A stretch of DNA of 64,000 bases from Aliagarivorans marinus DSM 23064 (GTDB taxonomy: Bacteria; Pseudomonadota; Gammaproteobacteria; Enterobacterales; Celerinatantimonadaceae). Numbering within the stretch: position 1 is the stretch's first letter; every line of letters begins with the position of its first letter. The position numbers and the translations under genes are program-made. The notes beneath the pieces were generated by a model that saw only the letters and a list, made by a program, of their open reading frames with translations, was not told the DNA's origin and ran no database searches. Below, piece by piece: positions 1-8,820 of the stretch. The DNA is taken from assembly GCF_000429485.1 (NCBI RefSeq), contig NZ_AUBY01000014.1, positions 1-64,000 on the forward strand. Reading direction: 5' to 3'.

Positions 1-16
1 CGTGAGGCTTAACCAT
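1..16 (+). rRNA. 23S rRNA, 3' end (partial)
   Basis: The first bases (CGTGAGGCTTAACC) match the known 3' terminus of gammaproteobacterial 23S rRNA, and a 5S gene follows about 100 bases later in the same direction. Only the very end of the gene lies in the window. The exact mature end near base 16 is inferred by comparison with E. coli. Directly after it an 8-bp inverted repeat (17-24 with 30-37) can form a hairpin in the 23S-5S spacer, perhaps a processing stem. Confidence 0.85.
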
Positions 17-118
17 ACAACACCTAAGGGGTGTTGTTGTTCACCTAGACAAGAAATGCTTGTTTGAACTCTGATTTAAATCTTTATCCTTATCCGAATT
101 GCTAAAGACACCGTTTTT

Positions 119-238
119 TGCCTGGTGGCAATAGCGTTGTGGAACCACCTGACTCCATGCCGAACTCAGAAGTGAAACGCAACTGCGCCGATGATAGTGT
201 GGGGCTTCCCCATGTGAAAGTAGGTCACTGCCAGGCAC
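119..238 (+). rRNA. rrf: 5S rRNA
   Basis: The 120-base segment begins TGCCTGG and ends CCAGGCAC, which pair as helix I. It carries the conserved internal block CCATGCCGAACTCAGAAGTG typical of gammaproteobacterial 5S rRNA. Length and both ends agree with E. coli 5S. It sits after the 23S end and before a strong terminator, so it is the last gene of this rRNA operon; no tRNA follows it. Confidence 0.97.
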
Positions 239-246
239 CCAATAAG

Positions 247-276
247 AAGGCCCTGCTCATTGAGCGGGGCCTTTTT
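247..276 (+). terminator. rRNA operon terminator
   Basis: A G+C-rich hairpin (AAGGCCC..., loop, ...GGGGCCTT) is followed by a run of five T. It lies 9 bases after the 5S rRNA and is a typical rho-independent terminator for the rRNA operon. Confidence 0.9.
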
Positions 277-349
277 GCATTCAGCGCACACTAAAATGAC
301 CAGCTTTGGCATGGGGAGCAGGTAGAAAGCGCGCCCGTGGCGCAACAAA

Positions 350-658
350 CCCCATGTGTAAGTAGGTGAGGCGCAGCGCGCCGAACGCCAGGCGGAGACA
401 ATACCTCTGGTATTGGCTCCTACTCACCAAGTGCAGCAGACCTACTGCATACACAACACATCAGCCCACAGGGTGGGCCGTCCAGCGCGCAGGCCTCGCC
501 CCCCTGCTTTCCAGCTCCGCATACATGCTACGCGTTCAAACAGCACCAAGCGTTGCTTGGTTAACTGCGCTGTTTTCACCCCCCGCTGTAAAAGGCTTCG
601 CGGCGAATCAAAAGTACAGGGCTTGCATAAAAAGAGCGGGACGTTTTTGCATTCAGCG
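350..658 (+). repeat. Decayed duplicate of 5S tail and terminator
   Basis: Bases 350-367 repeat the 5S segment 208-225 (CCCCATGTG.AAGTAGGT) with one mismatch. Bases 617-658 repeat the operon terminator and the bases after it, ending in the same TTTTTGCATTCAGCG found at 272-286. In the true operon these two blocks lie about 70 bases apart; here they are about 300 apart, so roughly 230 bases of other DNA separate them. I read this as the scar of a duplicated rRNA-operon end. Nothing else in 238-704 looks like a gene; the open frames there match no family I know. Confidence 0.55.
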
Positions 659-704
659 TTGGCTACTCATAAGCTCAGCTGGAAATTCGAGGGTGTTACG
701 AGAT

Positions 705-1448
705 TTATCTGCTACTTACGCAGATCATCTTTGGGGCTGGGGCCTCTAGCAACTCTCTCACAGCTTCCTCTCGCAATTTAATTAACTCACCACTGTTGTG
801 CATTTCTAAGAATATACCACCTAGCTGATTGGCGAGGTCTTGATGCTTTATATGAAGATAGTGATACAAAGGCGCTTGGCTAAGGGGAGGCTCAAGGACA
901 CGGATGTTTGATAACTCCAATGTCTTTAGCCTAAGAAGAGCGGTGACTTTACCCGAGATGACAAAGTCGATTCTTCCCGTGCTGAGTACTTTCATCATTT
1001 GGCTCATATCATTATATAGAATGACTTCTTTAGCATGCTGCGCGCAGGTTTCAGCATGCTTGACGCCTCGAATGACCCCTACTCGATACTCGCTTAGGCC
1101 ACGACATGTGCTGGGAGCTTGTTCATGGGTGGCACTAAAAAGGGTTTGCTCCAGATAGCTAATAGCAACCGGAACCTTGATGAGGTTTGCATAGTCAGGG
1201 GCAAAGCTAGCTACACGAAAGAGCTCGCCATCGGCTTTTCCGTCATTAGCGTATTGAATCGAACGCTTAGCAGGTAAGGCTTTATAGCTCAGAGTAATGC
1301 CAAGTTTGGCATAGGCGCGCTCGATGACCTTGCTACCCACAGTGATGATCGGTAAGTTCTCTGGACAAGCGAAAACCAGGGCCCTGCTCGAAGTAGCACC
1401 AGCAGTTAACAGTAACGTCGCGCCGAGTAGCCATAACTTTGTTGGCAT
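705..1448 (-). CDS. Periplasmic solute-binding protein, family 3-like (orphan)
   Basis: A protein of about 247 residues with an N-terminal signal peptide (hydrophobic stretch about residues 5-22). The body resembles the SBP_bac_3 fold used by polar amino-acid ABC transporters and by some sensory proteins: it has a 'PAKRSIQYANDGKADGEL' type segment early and 'VLSTGRIDFVISGK' in the second lobe. Four cysteines in the mature part could make disulfides. An ATG at 1448 is preferred over the GTG at 1451 because GGGAG lies 8 bases upstream of the ATG. No permease or ATPase gene is near, so transport is doubtful and a ligand-sensing or stray role is possible. The ligand is unknown. Confidence 0.7.
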   Translation of the reverse strand: MPTKLWLLGATLLLTAGATSSRALVFACPENLPIITVGSKVIERAYAKLGITLSYKALPAKRSIQYANDGKADGELFRVASFAPDYANLIKVPVAISYLEQTLFSATHEQAPSTCRGLSEYRVGVIRGVKHAETCAQHAKEVILYNDMSQMMKVLSTGRIDFVISGKVTALLRLKTLELSNIRVLEPPLSQAPLYHYLHIKHQDLANQLGGIFLEMHNSGELIKLREEAVRELLEAPAPKMICVSSR

Positions 1449-1642
1449 CACCGTGTCTCCCTAGTGCACTTATCAGCAGCTGGAGTTCAGCTAACGGTTC
1501 TTACTCATCAAATCTAGTCGGTATTTTGCTCTATGGGCAGATCATAAGGATGTTTTGGGTGAAGAGGCGGGATGTGGGTAGCATAGCCCTTTGAAAGAAA
1601 GCCACCGATCTCGCAGTGGCTTGTTAATAGTGATAATACAAT

Positions 1643-2476
1643 CTAGTCAGTTTTTAACTGATTTATCTCTTTTCTGAGCGCCCTCACCTCGTTGAGCAGC
1701 AATTGCATCTCGTCCATTTCTTCATCGCGAAGGGCTTTTTGCTCTTCAGCATCTTTTGCTTGCTGGGCCATACGCTGCTTGTTTCTTTCATCATCCATCA
1801 CGCCCACCACGATTCCGATCACCATATTGAGGAAGGCAAAGGCGGTGAGGAAGATAAACGACACGTAGTAGGTCCAGCTCCATGGCACCACTTCCATGGT
1901 CTCGTACATGACGTCGGTCCAATCCTCGAAGGTCATGACCCTGAACAGCGTCAGCATAGAGATTGCGATATCACCCCACAGAAACTCGCTGATGTCAGCG
2001 AACAGCATATTACCGATGGCTGCATAGATGTAGAAGATAATAAACATCAGCAGCATGACGTAGCCGAGCTGCGGTAACGCCTTAATCAGTGAGTTGATCA
2101 AGAAGCGCAGCTCAGGTAGCACTGAGATCATCCGCATTACCCTAAACACTCGCACTAGGCGTGCGACCAGTGCTATCTCAGAGTTCTCCAGTGGTAACAG
2201 GCTCACCATAACCACGATGGAGTCGAAGATATTCCAACCACTTGAGAGAAACTTTGAGAGACTCTTAGTGGCTGCAAAACGCATCGAGATTTCTAGAACG
2301 AAGAACACGGTGATGGCGAAGTCTAAGTAACTAAGTGCTTCACTGACGGCGTGGGGGAGGATGAAGGTTTTTGCACCAACGAGTAAAGCTGCCAGTATGA
2401 TTACCGCAATCACACAGCGCTCAAACAGCTTATTGGTGCTAATCCACTCTATCTTATTAGACAGAGTTGCTAGCAT
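1643..2476 (-). CDS. Voltage-gated cation channel (bacterial NaChBac/CavAb type), copy A
   Basis: An inner-membrane channel subunit of 277 residues with the six-helix plan of the bacterial one-domain voltage-gated channels, which work as homotetramers. S1-S4 span about residues 20-130. S4 carries arginines every third residue (R106, R109, R112, R115), the voltage sensor. The pore loop reads TLFRVMTFEDWTD (about 176-188). A charged C-terminal tail (about 229-275, many E, K, R and L heptads) is likely the coiled-coil tetramerisation bundle. The filter TFEDWTD differs from the sodium-selective TLESW of NaChBac and NavAb and has acidic residues where the engineered calcium filter TLDDWSD of CavAb has them, so calcium permeation is a fair inference. 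The gene stands head to head with a close paralogue at 2804. Confidence 0.88.
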   Translation of the reverse strand: MLATLSNKIEWISTNKLFERCVIAVIILAALLVGAKTFILPHAVSEALSYLDFAITVFFVLEISMRFAATKSLSKFLSSGWNIFDSIVVMVSLLPLENSEIALVARLVRVFRVMRMISVLPELRFLINSLIKALPQLGYVMLLMFIIFYIYAAIGNMLFADISEFLWGDIAISMLTLFRVMTFEDWTDVMYETMEVVPWSWTYYVSFIFLTAFAFLNMVIGIVVGVMDDERNKQRMAQQAKDAEEQKALRDEEMDEMQLLLNEVRALRKEINQLKTD

Positions 2477-2803
2477 ATTACGTCCTTATTTGTTGCAGCA
2501 AAGTCTGGCTGATACCACTTTGCCTTAGCGACTTTTCTTGCCTAGGTTAAGTGGCTTGCTAGCAAAAGCAAGACTTTGTATATCAATAGCTTAACTTGTG
2601 TTCGATGACCTCGCTACGAGTAACAATTGTATGCCTACTTGGTCATGAACTGTTACAACTGCAGCCTTCGCTTGCTTTCCGCCAGAGAGTATTTAATCTG
2701 TTGGGCTGACAAGTGCTAGGGCGGCCGGTGGTGAACATTGCCCTTGCTCACTTGGATTTCTTTAGCGCGTCAGGGAAGGCGTTATCTGTAAAAGGAAGTA
2801 CTC

Positions 2804-3625
2804 ATGCTAAATCGAATGCTCAATGTGATGGAGGCGCTCAGCGCTAACAAATTATTCGAGCGCGCCGTGATTGCGGTAATCATCTTGGCGGCCTTGGTGA
2901 TCGGTGCCAAGACCTATTCGTTGCCGCGAGTGGTGGTTGATGCCCTGCTCTATCTCGATTGGGCCATCACGGTATTCTTTGTGGCTGAGATCAGCCTACG
3001 TTTTATTACCAGTCCGCAGAAGTCGCGCTTTTTCGCCAGTGGCTGGAATGTATTTGATACCTTCGTGGTGGTGATCAGTCTGCTGCCGCTGGAAAACTCC
3101 GATATCGCTTTGGTGGCACGTCTGGTGCGGATATTCCGGGTGATGCGGATTATCTCGGTGCTGCCCGAACTGCGCTTTTTAATCAACTCCTTGCTGAAAG
3201 CCCTGCCTCAGCTCGGTTATGTGATGCTGCTGATGTTCATCATCTTCTATATCTATGCCGCCATCGGCAACATGCTGTTCCAGGCGATCAATCCGGTTCT
3301 ATGGGGCGATATTGCCATCTCCATGCTCACCTTATTCCGGGTGATGACCTTCGAGGATTGGACTGATGTGATGTACGAAACCATGCAGGTGCTACCGATG
3401 AGTTGGTCCTACTATGTGTCGTTTATTTTCCTCACTGCCTTTGCCTTTCTCAATATGGTGATTGGAATTGTGGTGGGGGTCATGGATGAAGAACGCAACA
3501 AGTTGCGCAACGAAGAGCTGGAACAGCAGCAAGCACTGCGTCACGAAGAGATGAATGAGATGCAGCTGCTTATCGATGAGGTACGCCAATTACGCGCAGA
3601 GTTGGTTGAGCAGCGGCGCGAGTAG
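2804..3625 (+). CDS. Voltage-gated cation channel, copy B
   Basis: A 273-residue paralogue of the divergent gene just upstream. The two align without gaps over at least residues 11-190: S4 arginines at 106, 109, 112 and 115 and the same filter TFEDWTD at 182-188. They differ mainly in the S1-S2 and S2-S3 loops, the extracellular turn before the pore helix (QAINPVLWG here, ADISEFLWG in copy A) and the length of the coiled-coil tail. A strong Shine-Dalgarno (AAAGGAAG) precedes the ATG. The pair may form heterotetramers, or serve as two channels with different gating; nothing in the sequence decides this. Copy B has a more GC-rich codon choice than copy A. Confidence 0.88.
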   Translation: MLNRMLNVMEALSANKLFERAVIAVIILAALVIGAKTYSLPRVVVDALLYLDWAITVFFVAEISLRFITSPQKSRFFASGWNVFDTFVVVISLLPLENSDIALVARLVRIFRVMRIISVLPELRFLINSLLKALPQLGYVMLLMFIIFYIYAAIGNMLFQAINPVLWGDIAISMLTLFRVMTFEDWTDVMYETMQVLPMSWSYYVSFIFLTAFAFLNMVIGIVVGVMDEERNKLRNEELEQQQALRHEEMNEMQLLIDEVRQLRAELVEQRRE

Positions 3626-3755
3626 TGGCTTGTCATGGTCACCAGAGCGTTAAGAGGATGCGTGCTTCCTGTTACCAAAACGAAAAAGTGAGTCTTTTCG
3701 CTTAAAAGCTAAGCACTTGCTGTCTTTACAGCTAAAGAAACGTCAGTCTCGGCGG

Positions 3756-3779
3756 TTACACTAGGGCGTTTTAGTGTAA
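3756..3779. promoter_or_regulatory. Inverted repeat upstream of chemoreceptor gene
   Basis: TTACACTA and its exact complement TAGTGTAA are separated by 8 bases, 65-88 bases before the chemoreceptor start at 3844. It could be an operator or an mRNA hairpin. I do not recognise the motif. Confidence 0.35.
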
Positions 3780-3843
3780 TTGCCGTCTTGCTGTATCCCT
3801 CTGCTCAAAGAGCCGATCGGCAGGCCCCAACCTGACTTCCCCT

Positions 3844-5751
3844 ATGTTTAAGCAAATCAGTCTTAAGGCGAAGCTATTGGCTTCGTTTCTTGCCGCATTT
3901 CTATTGTTTTGCGTGCTCTATATCTCGTATGTATTTACCCAAATTAACCAGTTGAGCGAAACCCAAGCGCAACAGCGGATGGCCGACATTAGCCAAGCTA
4001 AGGCGCGTGAGATCCAATCGCTGTTCCGCAACCAAAAGGCCTTGGTCGAGGCTTCGGTTGCTCAGCTTAGGCTAAACCAGTTTTCTACTGAGGCCATTGA
4101 ACAGGCGCTGCCTATGGTTCAACAGGCGGGCGATTTTTCTGCGGTGTTTCTTGGTTTTGAACAGAGTCGCGATACCTACCTGATACGCGACGATGGCAAG
4201 CCGGTGAACAAGCGCACGCTGGTCAAGGACAACTTCGATCCCACTGAGCGTCCTTGGTACCGTGAAGCGCACCAATGGGGGCAATCTAAAGTCATCGCGC
4301 CCTTCGATACCCATGTGGACGATCGCATCTGGTTGGGGGTAAGTGTGCCTGTTTACGAGGGGCGCCAGCTAACCGGGGTGTATCTGGCCGATTTTACCCA
4401 TGACAAATTTGGCACCATTATCTCGGAGCTTCCGGGCAATGATGCGATTATCACCTTGGCCGACCAGCACAATCAGGTGATCCTCTCATCGGACGATGCA
4501 TTGTCGTTTTCCGATCCGATTGCCGATATGCTTGAGCGCGCGCGCTTTGAGGGGCGCGTGACTCAACACGGCCGCCGCTACATCTCCCATACCATTGCGG
4601 TACCGGTGGAGCACGGTATCGACTGGCAACTGATGATCAGCATCAGCGAGCAGGAAGTGATGGCTGATGCGGCTGCACTAAAGCAGCGGGCGATGATGGT
4701 GTCGCTGGTGTTGGTGGCAGTGTTTGCAGGGCTGTTCTTTGTGGTGCTGAGCTGGGTGTATCAGCCAATCTTGGGTTTGAAACGTCTGGTGGTTGGCTTG
4801 TCGCGTCAGCAAAAGGACTTAACCCAGCGCATCCCGGTGGAAGGCCACGACGACATCGCCGATATCTCGATGGCAATCAACAGCTTTTTAGACAATGTGC
4901 AGCAGCTGTTGGGTGGGATACATGGTGCTTCTGACTCGCTATCTGGCTCCTCTGGTGAATTAAGTGGTGTGCTCAACGAGTCGCGCCGTAATGCTGAGCA
5001 AGAACAACAAGAGATGGAGCAGATCGCGACTGCGGTGACACAACTCTCCGGCGCCTCGAGTGAGGTCAGTCGCAATGCCGCTGACGCCGACGACCTGGCT
5101 CGCTCCGCGTTGGGAAGCGTCAACGTCGGACAATCCAGTTTGGAAGACCTGATTGAGCTCTCCAGCCAGATTGGTGAGTCAGTTACCGACAGTTCGCAGA
5201 TTGTGCGGCGCTTGAAGGACTTCTCGTTAGAGATTGAATCGGTGGTGGATGTGATTAAGGGCGTCTCAGAGCAGACCAACTTGCTGGCGCTGAATGCCGC
5301 CATCGAAGCTGCCCGAGCTGGCGAACAAGGGCGCGGTTTTGCCGTGGTGGCTGATGAGGTTCGCAGCTTGGCAGCACAAACCCAGCGCTCGACGTTGAGC
5401 ATCCAAGAGATCATCGAAAAGCTACAGGGAGAGGCTGAGCGAGCAGACTCGCACATGCAAAAGAACGCGCAACTAGTTTCGGGTTCCGATGACAGTGCCC
5501 AAGCGGTGTGTATCGCCTTTAACGACATCTTTGAGGTGGTAAACAAGATGTCTGATATCAATAGCCAGGTTGCGGCTGCAGCGGAAGAGCAGTCCAGCGT
5601 CACCGATGATATCTCTAGCAATGTCGCGGCTACCTTGAGCCTGGTGCAGTCGAACGTGAATGCTGTGGCGCAGAGCAGTGCTGCCAGCGAGCAGCTAGCT
5701 AAATTAGCAATCGAGCAACGCCAACAGCTGCAGGACTACACCATCGAATAG
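3844..5751 (+). CDS. Methyl-accepting chemotaxis protein with dCache sensor
   Basis: A 635-residue transmembrane chemoreceptor that should signal to CheA/CheW. TM1 is at about 12-32, a periplasmic double-Cache domain at about 35-280, TM2 at about 284-306, then HAMP and a coiled-coil signalling domain. The conserved hairpin tip ([20 protein letters not shown]) lies near residues 475-495. The Cache domain contains DPTERPWYREA and, further on, an Asp in YLADFT. These match most of the amino-acid-binding dCache motif (R, W, Y and D), but the usual first Tyr is Phe here. Amino-acid or amine sensing is therefore possible, not proven. It stands alone, followed by a terminator. Confidence 0.93.
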   Translation: MFKQISLKAKLLASFLAAFLLFCVLYISYVFTQINQLSETQAQQRMADISQAKAREIQSLFRNQKALVEASVAQLRLNQFSTEAIEQALPMVQQAGDFSAVFLGFEQSRDTYLIRDDGKPVNKRTLVKDNFDPTERPWYREAHQWGQSKVIAPFDTHVDDRIWLGVSVPVYEGRQLTGVYLADFTHDKFGTIISELPGNDAIITLADQHNQVILSSDDALSFSDPIADMLERARFEGRVTQHGRRYISHTIAVPVEHGIDWQLMISISEQEVMADAAALKQRAMMVSLVLVAVFAGLFFVVLSWVYQPILGLKRLVVGLSRQQKDLTQRIPVEGHDDIADISMAINSFLDNVQQLLGGIHGASDSLSGSSGELSGVLNESRRNAEQEQQEMEQIATAVTQLSGASSEVSRNAADADDLARSALGSVNVGQSSLEDLIELSSQIGESVTDSSQIVRRLKDFSLEIESVVDVIKGVSEQTNLLALNAAIEAARAGEQGRGFAVVADEVRSLAAQTQRSTLSIQEIIEKLQGEAERADSHMQKNAQLVSGSDDSAQAVCIAFNDIFEVVNKMSDINSQVAAAAEEQSSVTDDISSNVAATLSLVQSNVNAVAQSSAASEQLAKLAIEQRQQLQDYTIE

Positions 5752-5762
5752 TTGCTTTGCGT

Positions 5763-5795
5763 AAGTTGACTTAAATATCACTAAGTCAACTTTTT
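5763..5795 (+). terminator. Terminator after chemoreceptor
   Basis: AAGTTGACTTA and TAAGTCAACTT form an 11-bp stem ending in a run of T, 13 bases after the chemoreceptor stop codon. Confidence 0.85.
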
Positions 5796-5858
5796 CAGAC
5801 GGCGCTCCAGAATTGCTATCTATACTGATCGCGAAGACGGTATAGATATGGAGCGTAA

Positions 5859-8618
5859 ATGAAAGGATTCACTGACAAGTTATTGGTGATGGCACTTACG
5901 TGCTTACTGGCTGCCTGCGGTGGTGGTGGAGGTGATGGTGGCGGAGGTGATGGAGGTGGCGATGGCGACACTCCGGTCACCGAGCCTGAAGGGCTGTTTA
6001 TCGACAGCTCACAGAACTCCTCAGTCGTTAACGATAGCGTCGAGTTCCGCGCTATTAGTTTAACCGGCACCTTTAGCGATCAGACCATCAGCTGGGACTT
6101 TGGCGACGGTACCCAACGGAATATCGGGGCGACGTCGTTAGTGCAGCATAGCTACGCGCAAGATGGTACCTACCAGGTGTCGGCCAGCTATACCTCGGCG
6201 CAAGGGTTAGAGCAGGCTCAGCTGCAAGTCACCGTGTTTAACGATGCCCGCTATGACTTTGGCGGTGAGATTCAGGTACTACCGAACACCATTGTCGATT
6301 CTGATATCAATGATCCGGTGGCGGAATATACCGAAAATAATACCCTGCAAGATGCCCAATCTGTGACCCCAGTTGCCGTTGTCAGCGGCTACATCACAGA
6401 TGTGGCAACAGGCAACAGCCGCGACCGATTCTACCAGCAGGCCGATCCCTCCGACTATTTCCGGGTTGATTTACAAGCTGGCCAGCGGGTGTTCTTAGAG
6501 ATTGCCGAGTGGGAAACCGGCGACGTTGATTTCGACCTTCAGTTGTTGGATGAGAGCGGCAACTGGATTGATCAATCCATTGGGGTCAATAAAACCGAAA
6601 ACCTGAGTGTGGCCGAAACGGGCAGTTACTACGTCCGCGTATACAGCTATGAGGGCTCGGGGAACTACACCCTGCGTTTGATATCGCAAAACAGCAATAC
6701 CGTGTTACCCGAGGGGCACTATTCAACCCAGCAAGACTTTACGTTGGGAGAAGCAGTTGCTTCAAGCGGTGCGCCTGCGACCTTGGCCAGAAGCAATGGC
6801 TACAATGCCATGGAACTTGTCGATCTCGACTTGTCGGTGGCACGTTCTGCAGTTGGCGACAAGCAAGCTAAGCTGGCAACCCTGCTGGCGATTAAGCAGC
6901 TTCATCATCAAGGTAAGTACCAGCAGGTATCGCCTAACTTTATGTATCAAGCCTTCGAAGTGCCCAACGATCCTCTGTATGACCGCCAATGGCACTACCA
7001 AGCTATTAAGCTCGAGCAGGCTTGGGAACAGCAGCGCTTGTATGACAGTGGATACTCGCCAGTGATAGCAGTGTTGGATACCGGAATCTATCAAAGCCAT
7101 GATGACCTTGCTTCCGTGCTAAGCAACGATGGCTTCGATTTTATCAGCGATCCAAGCAATGCGTTGGATGGTGATGGCTTCGATAACAACCCGGAAGATC
7201 CCGGTGATAGCCCCAATGGTAGCTCCTCTTGGCATGGTACCCATGTCGCTGGCACCGTTGCCGCAGCAAGCGACAACAACCGCGGCGTCGCTGGGGTGAG
7301 CCGCAATACCGAGATCATGAACCTGCGCGTGCTTGGACGCTTTGGCGGCAGTACCTGGGATATCTCGCAAGCAATGCTCTACGCCGCTGGGCTGAGCAAT
7401 GCGTCGGGCCAACTTCCCACGCGTGCTGCGCGGGTGATCAATATGAGTCTGGGTGGCAGTGGCTATGATCCGGCCTTTGATTCGGTGACCCAGCAAGTGA
7501 TCGGCCAAGGTGTGGTCGTAGTGGCTGCAGCCGGAAACGAGAGCACCTCGTCGCCGAGTTACCCTGCGGCATTTGATAACGTGATTTCTGTGTCGGCAAC
7601 GGCCGCAGACAACACGCTGGCCTATTACTCCAACTATGGCAGCAGCATCGATGTTGCCGCGCCCGGTGGTGATACCAGCCGCGACTTAACCGGTGATGGC
7701 TATGGCGATGGGGTTTACAGCACCTATGTAGCCGAGAACAGCGCCGGGCGTTCGCAAAGCTACGCCTATTTAAATGGCACCAGTATGGCAGCCCCCCATG
7801 TAGCGGGCGTTATTGCACTGATGATGACCGTGGATGAAACCTTGGATGCTGCGATCATCAATGATTTGTTGGCGCAGGGCGAGCTAACCCAAGATATCGG
7901 CAGCGTTGGCCGAGACAACCTCTATGGCTATGGCTTGATCGATGCCGAGAAAGCGATCAACACCGCCGCAGACAGTAACGGAGTGCCCGGTCGCTCCTAC
8001 TTACGCTTCGACGTAAACCAGTTAGCGCTGGATCTGGCAGCCGATTCAGCCAGCTTTAACCTTAGCCGGGTTGGCGATGCAGCCCTGTCGGTAACCTCCA
8101 TTAGCGCTAGCGCCGATTGGATGAGCGTAACTGCGGTGACAGTCGATGGTGATGGCTTGGGGGATTATCGGGTTCAGGTTAATCGTGATGGCTTAGCAGA
8201 TGGCGTGTATCAGGGGCTGGTAAATGTTGTGGCCTCGGATGCGAGTGAGCTGTCTTTGTCGGTATCGATGCTTATTAGCAGCGTTACTGCTGGCGATAGC
8301 GGTCTGGTGTATGTCACCTTGGTAGATGTAAACGGCTATCAAGACACCCAGCAGATCGTGGTGCAAATGGTTGATGGCCGTTTCACCTATCTGTTTGAAC
8401 AAGTCCAATCCGGGGAGTATGAAATTTATGCGTCGTCGGACAATGATAATGACTTCGAGCTCTGTGATGAGGGTGAACTGTGTGGTGCCTATCCACTGAT
8501 CAATGAAATGGAAACGGTGCTATTGGAAAGTGACGCATTAAATATCAACTTTACGCTGAGCCCAATCACTACAGAGGACTACGGTCAGCAGCAGTTAGTG
8601 GAATTCGCCCGTTACTAA
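5859..8618 (+). CDS. Subtilisin-like (S8) serine protease lipoprotein with PKD and PPC domains
   Basis: A 919-residue exported protease. A lipobox LAAC (Cys20) is followed by a Gly/Asp-rich linker, so it should be lipid-anchored, probably in the outer membrane. A PKD domain (about 45-125, with WDFGDGT) comes first, then a PPC-type beta domain (about 160-275, with SDYFRVDLQAGQRVFLE), then a likely propeptide and the S8 domain (about 370-700). All three catalytic motifs are present: VLDTG (Asp near 407), HGTHVAG (His near 459) and GTSMAAPH (Ser near 642). About 200 C-terminal residues form two beta-rich regions I cannot name. The usual order in this family places PPC after the catalytic domain; here both accessory domains come before it. 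Likely role: degradation of extracellular protein for nutrition. Confidence 0.93.
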   Translation: MKGFTDKLLVMALTCLLAACGGGGGDGGGGDGGGDGDTPVTEPEGLFIDSSQNSSVVNDSVEFRAISLTGTFSDQTISWDFGDGTQRNIGATSLVQHSYAQDGTYQVSASYTSAQGLEQAQLQVTVFNDARYDFGGEIQVLPNTIVDSDINDPVAEYTENNTLQDAQSVTPVAVVSGYITDVATGNSRDRFYQQADPSDYFRVDLQAGQRVFLEIAEWETGDVDFDLQLLDESGNWIDQSIGVNKTENLSVAETGSYYVRVYSYEGSGNYTLRLISQNSNTVLPEGHYSTQQDFTLGEAVASSGAPATLARSNGYNAMELVDLDLSVARSAVGDKQAKLATLLAIKQLHHQGKYQQVSPNFMYQAFEVPNDPLYDRQWHYQAIKLEQAWEQQRLYDSGYSPVIAVLDTGIYQSHDDLASVLSNDGFDFISDPSNALDGDGFDNNPEDPGDSPNGSSSWHGTHVAGTVAAASDNNRGVAGVSRNTEIMNLRVLGRFGGSTWDISQAMLYAAGLSNASGQLPTRAARVINMSLGGSGYDPAFDSVTQQVIGQGVVVVAAAGNESTSSPSYPAAFDNVISVSATAADNTLAYYSNYGSSIDVAAPGGDTSRDLTGDGYGDGVYSTYVAENSAGRSQSYAYLNGTSMAAPHVAGVIALMMTVDETLDAAIINDLLAQGELTQDIGSVGRDNLYGYGLIDAEKAINTAADSNGVPGRSYLRFDVNQLALDLAADSASFNLSRVGDAALSVTSISASADWMSVTAVTVDGDGLGDYRVQVNRDGLADGVYQGLVNVVASDASELSLSVSMLISSVTAGDSGLVYVTLVDVNGYQDTQQIVVQMVDGRFTYLFEQVQSGEYEIYASSDNDNDFELCDEGELCGAYPLINEMETVLLESDALNINFTLSPITTEDYGQQQLVEFARY

Positions 8619-8659
8619 CATATCGATTCTTCTAACCCGCAAAAGTAGGCACTTGCCAC

Positions 8660-8694
8660 TCTGGTTCTGAATTATTTATTGATTCAGAACCAGA
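8660..8694 (+). terminator. Hairpin after protease gene (probable terminator)
   Basis: A perfect 13-bp inverted repeat (TCTGGTTCTGAAT with ATTCAGAACCAGA) with a 9-base loop starts 41 bases after the protease stop. Only a short T-run follows (TTTCT), so termination may be partial. Confidence 0.6.
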
Positions 8695-8820
8695 TTTCTC
8701 CAACAAGTCCGATCTCGCTCACCCTGCAATAAAGTTACTATTGTGCCTGCCGATTATTGATGGTACCCGTAGTGTTAGGGTTGCTGTAACCATGGCCCGG
8801 GGTGAGCGTTAGGAGGAAAG

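Noticed and set aside
366-781. Two overlapping plus-strand open frames after the 5S rRNA
   Set aside because: Low-complexity, Arg/Cys/Ser-rich translations with no ribosome site and no family features, lying in the decayed rRNA-end repeat.
4806-5621. A 271-codon minus-strand open frame opposite the chemoreceptor signalling domain
   Set aside because: Ser/Ala/Cys-rich antisense of the conserved chemotaxis domain; the same kind of shadow appears opposite the second chemoreceptor at 16043-16633.
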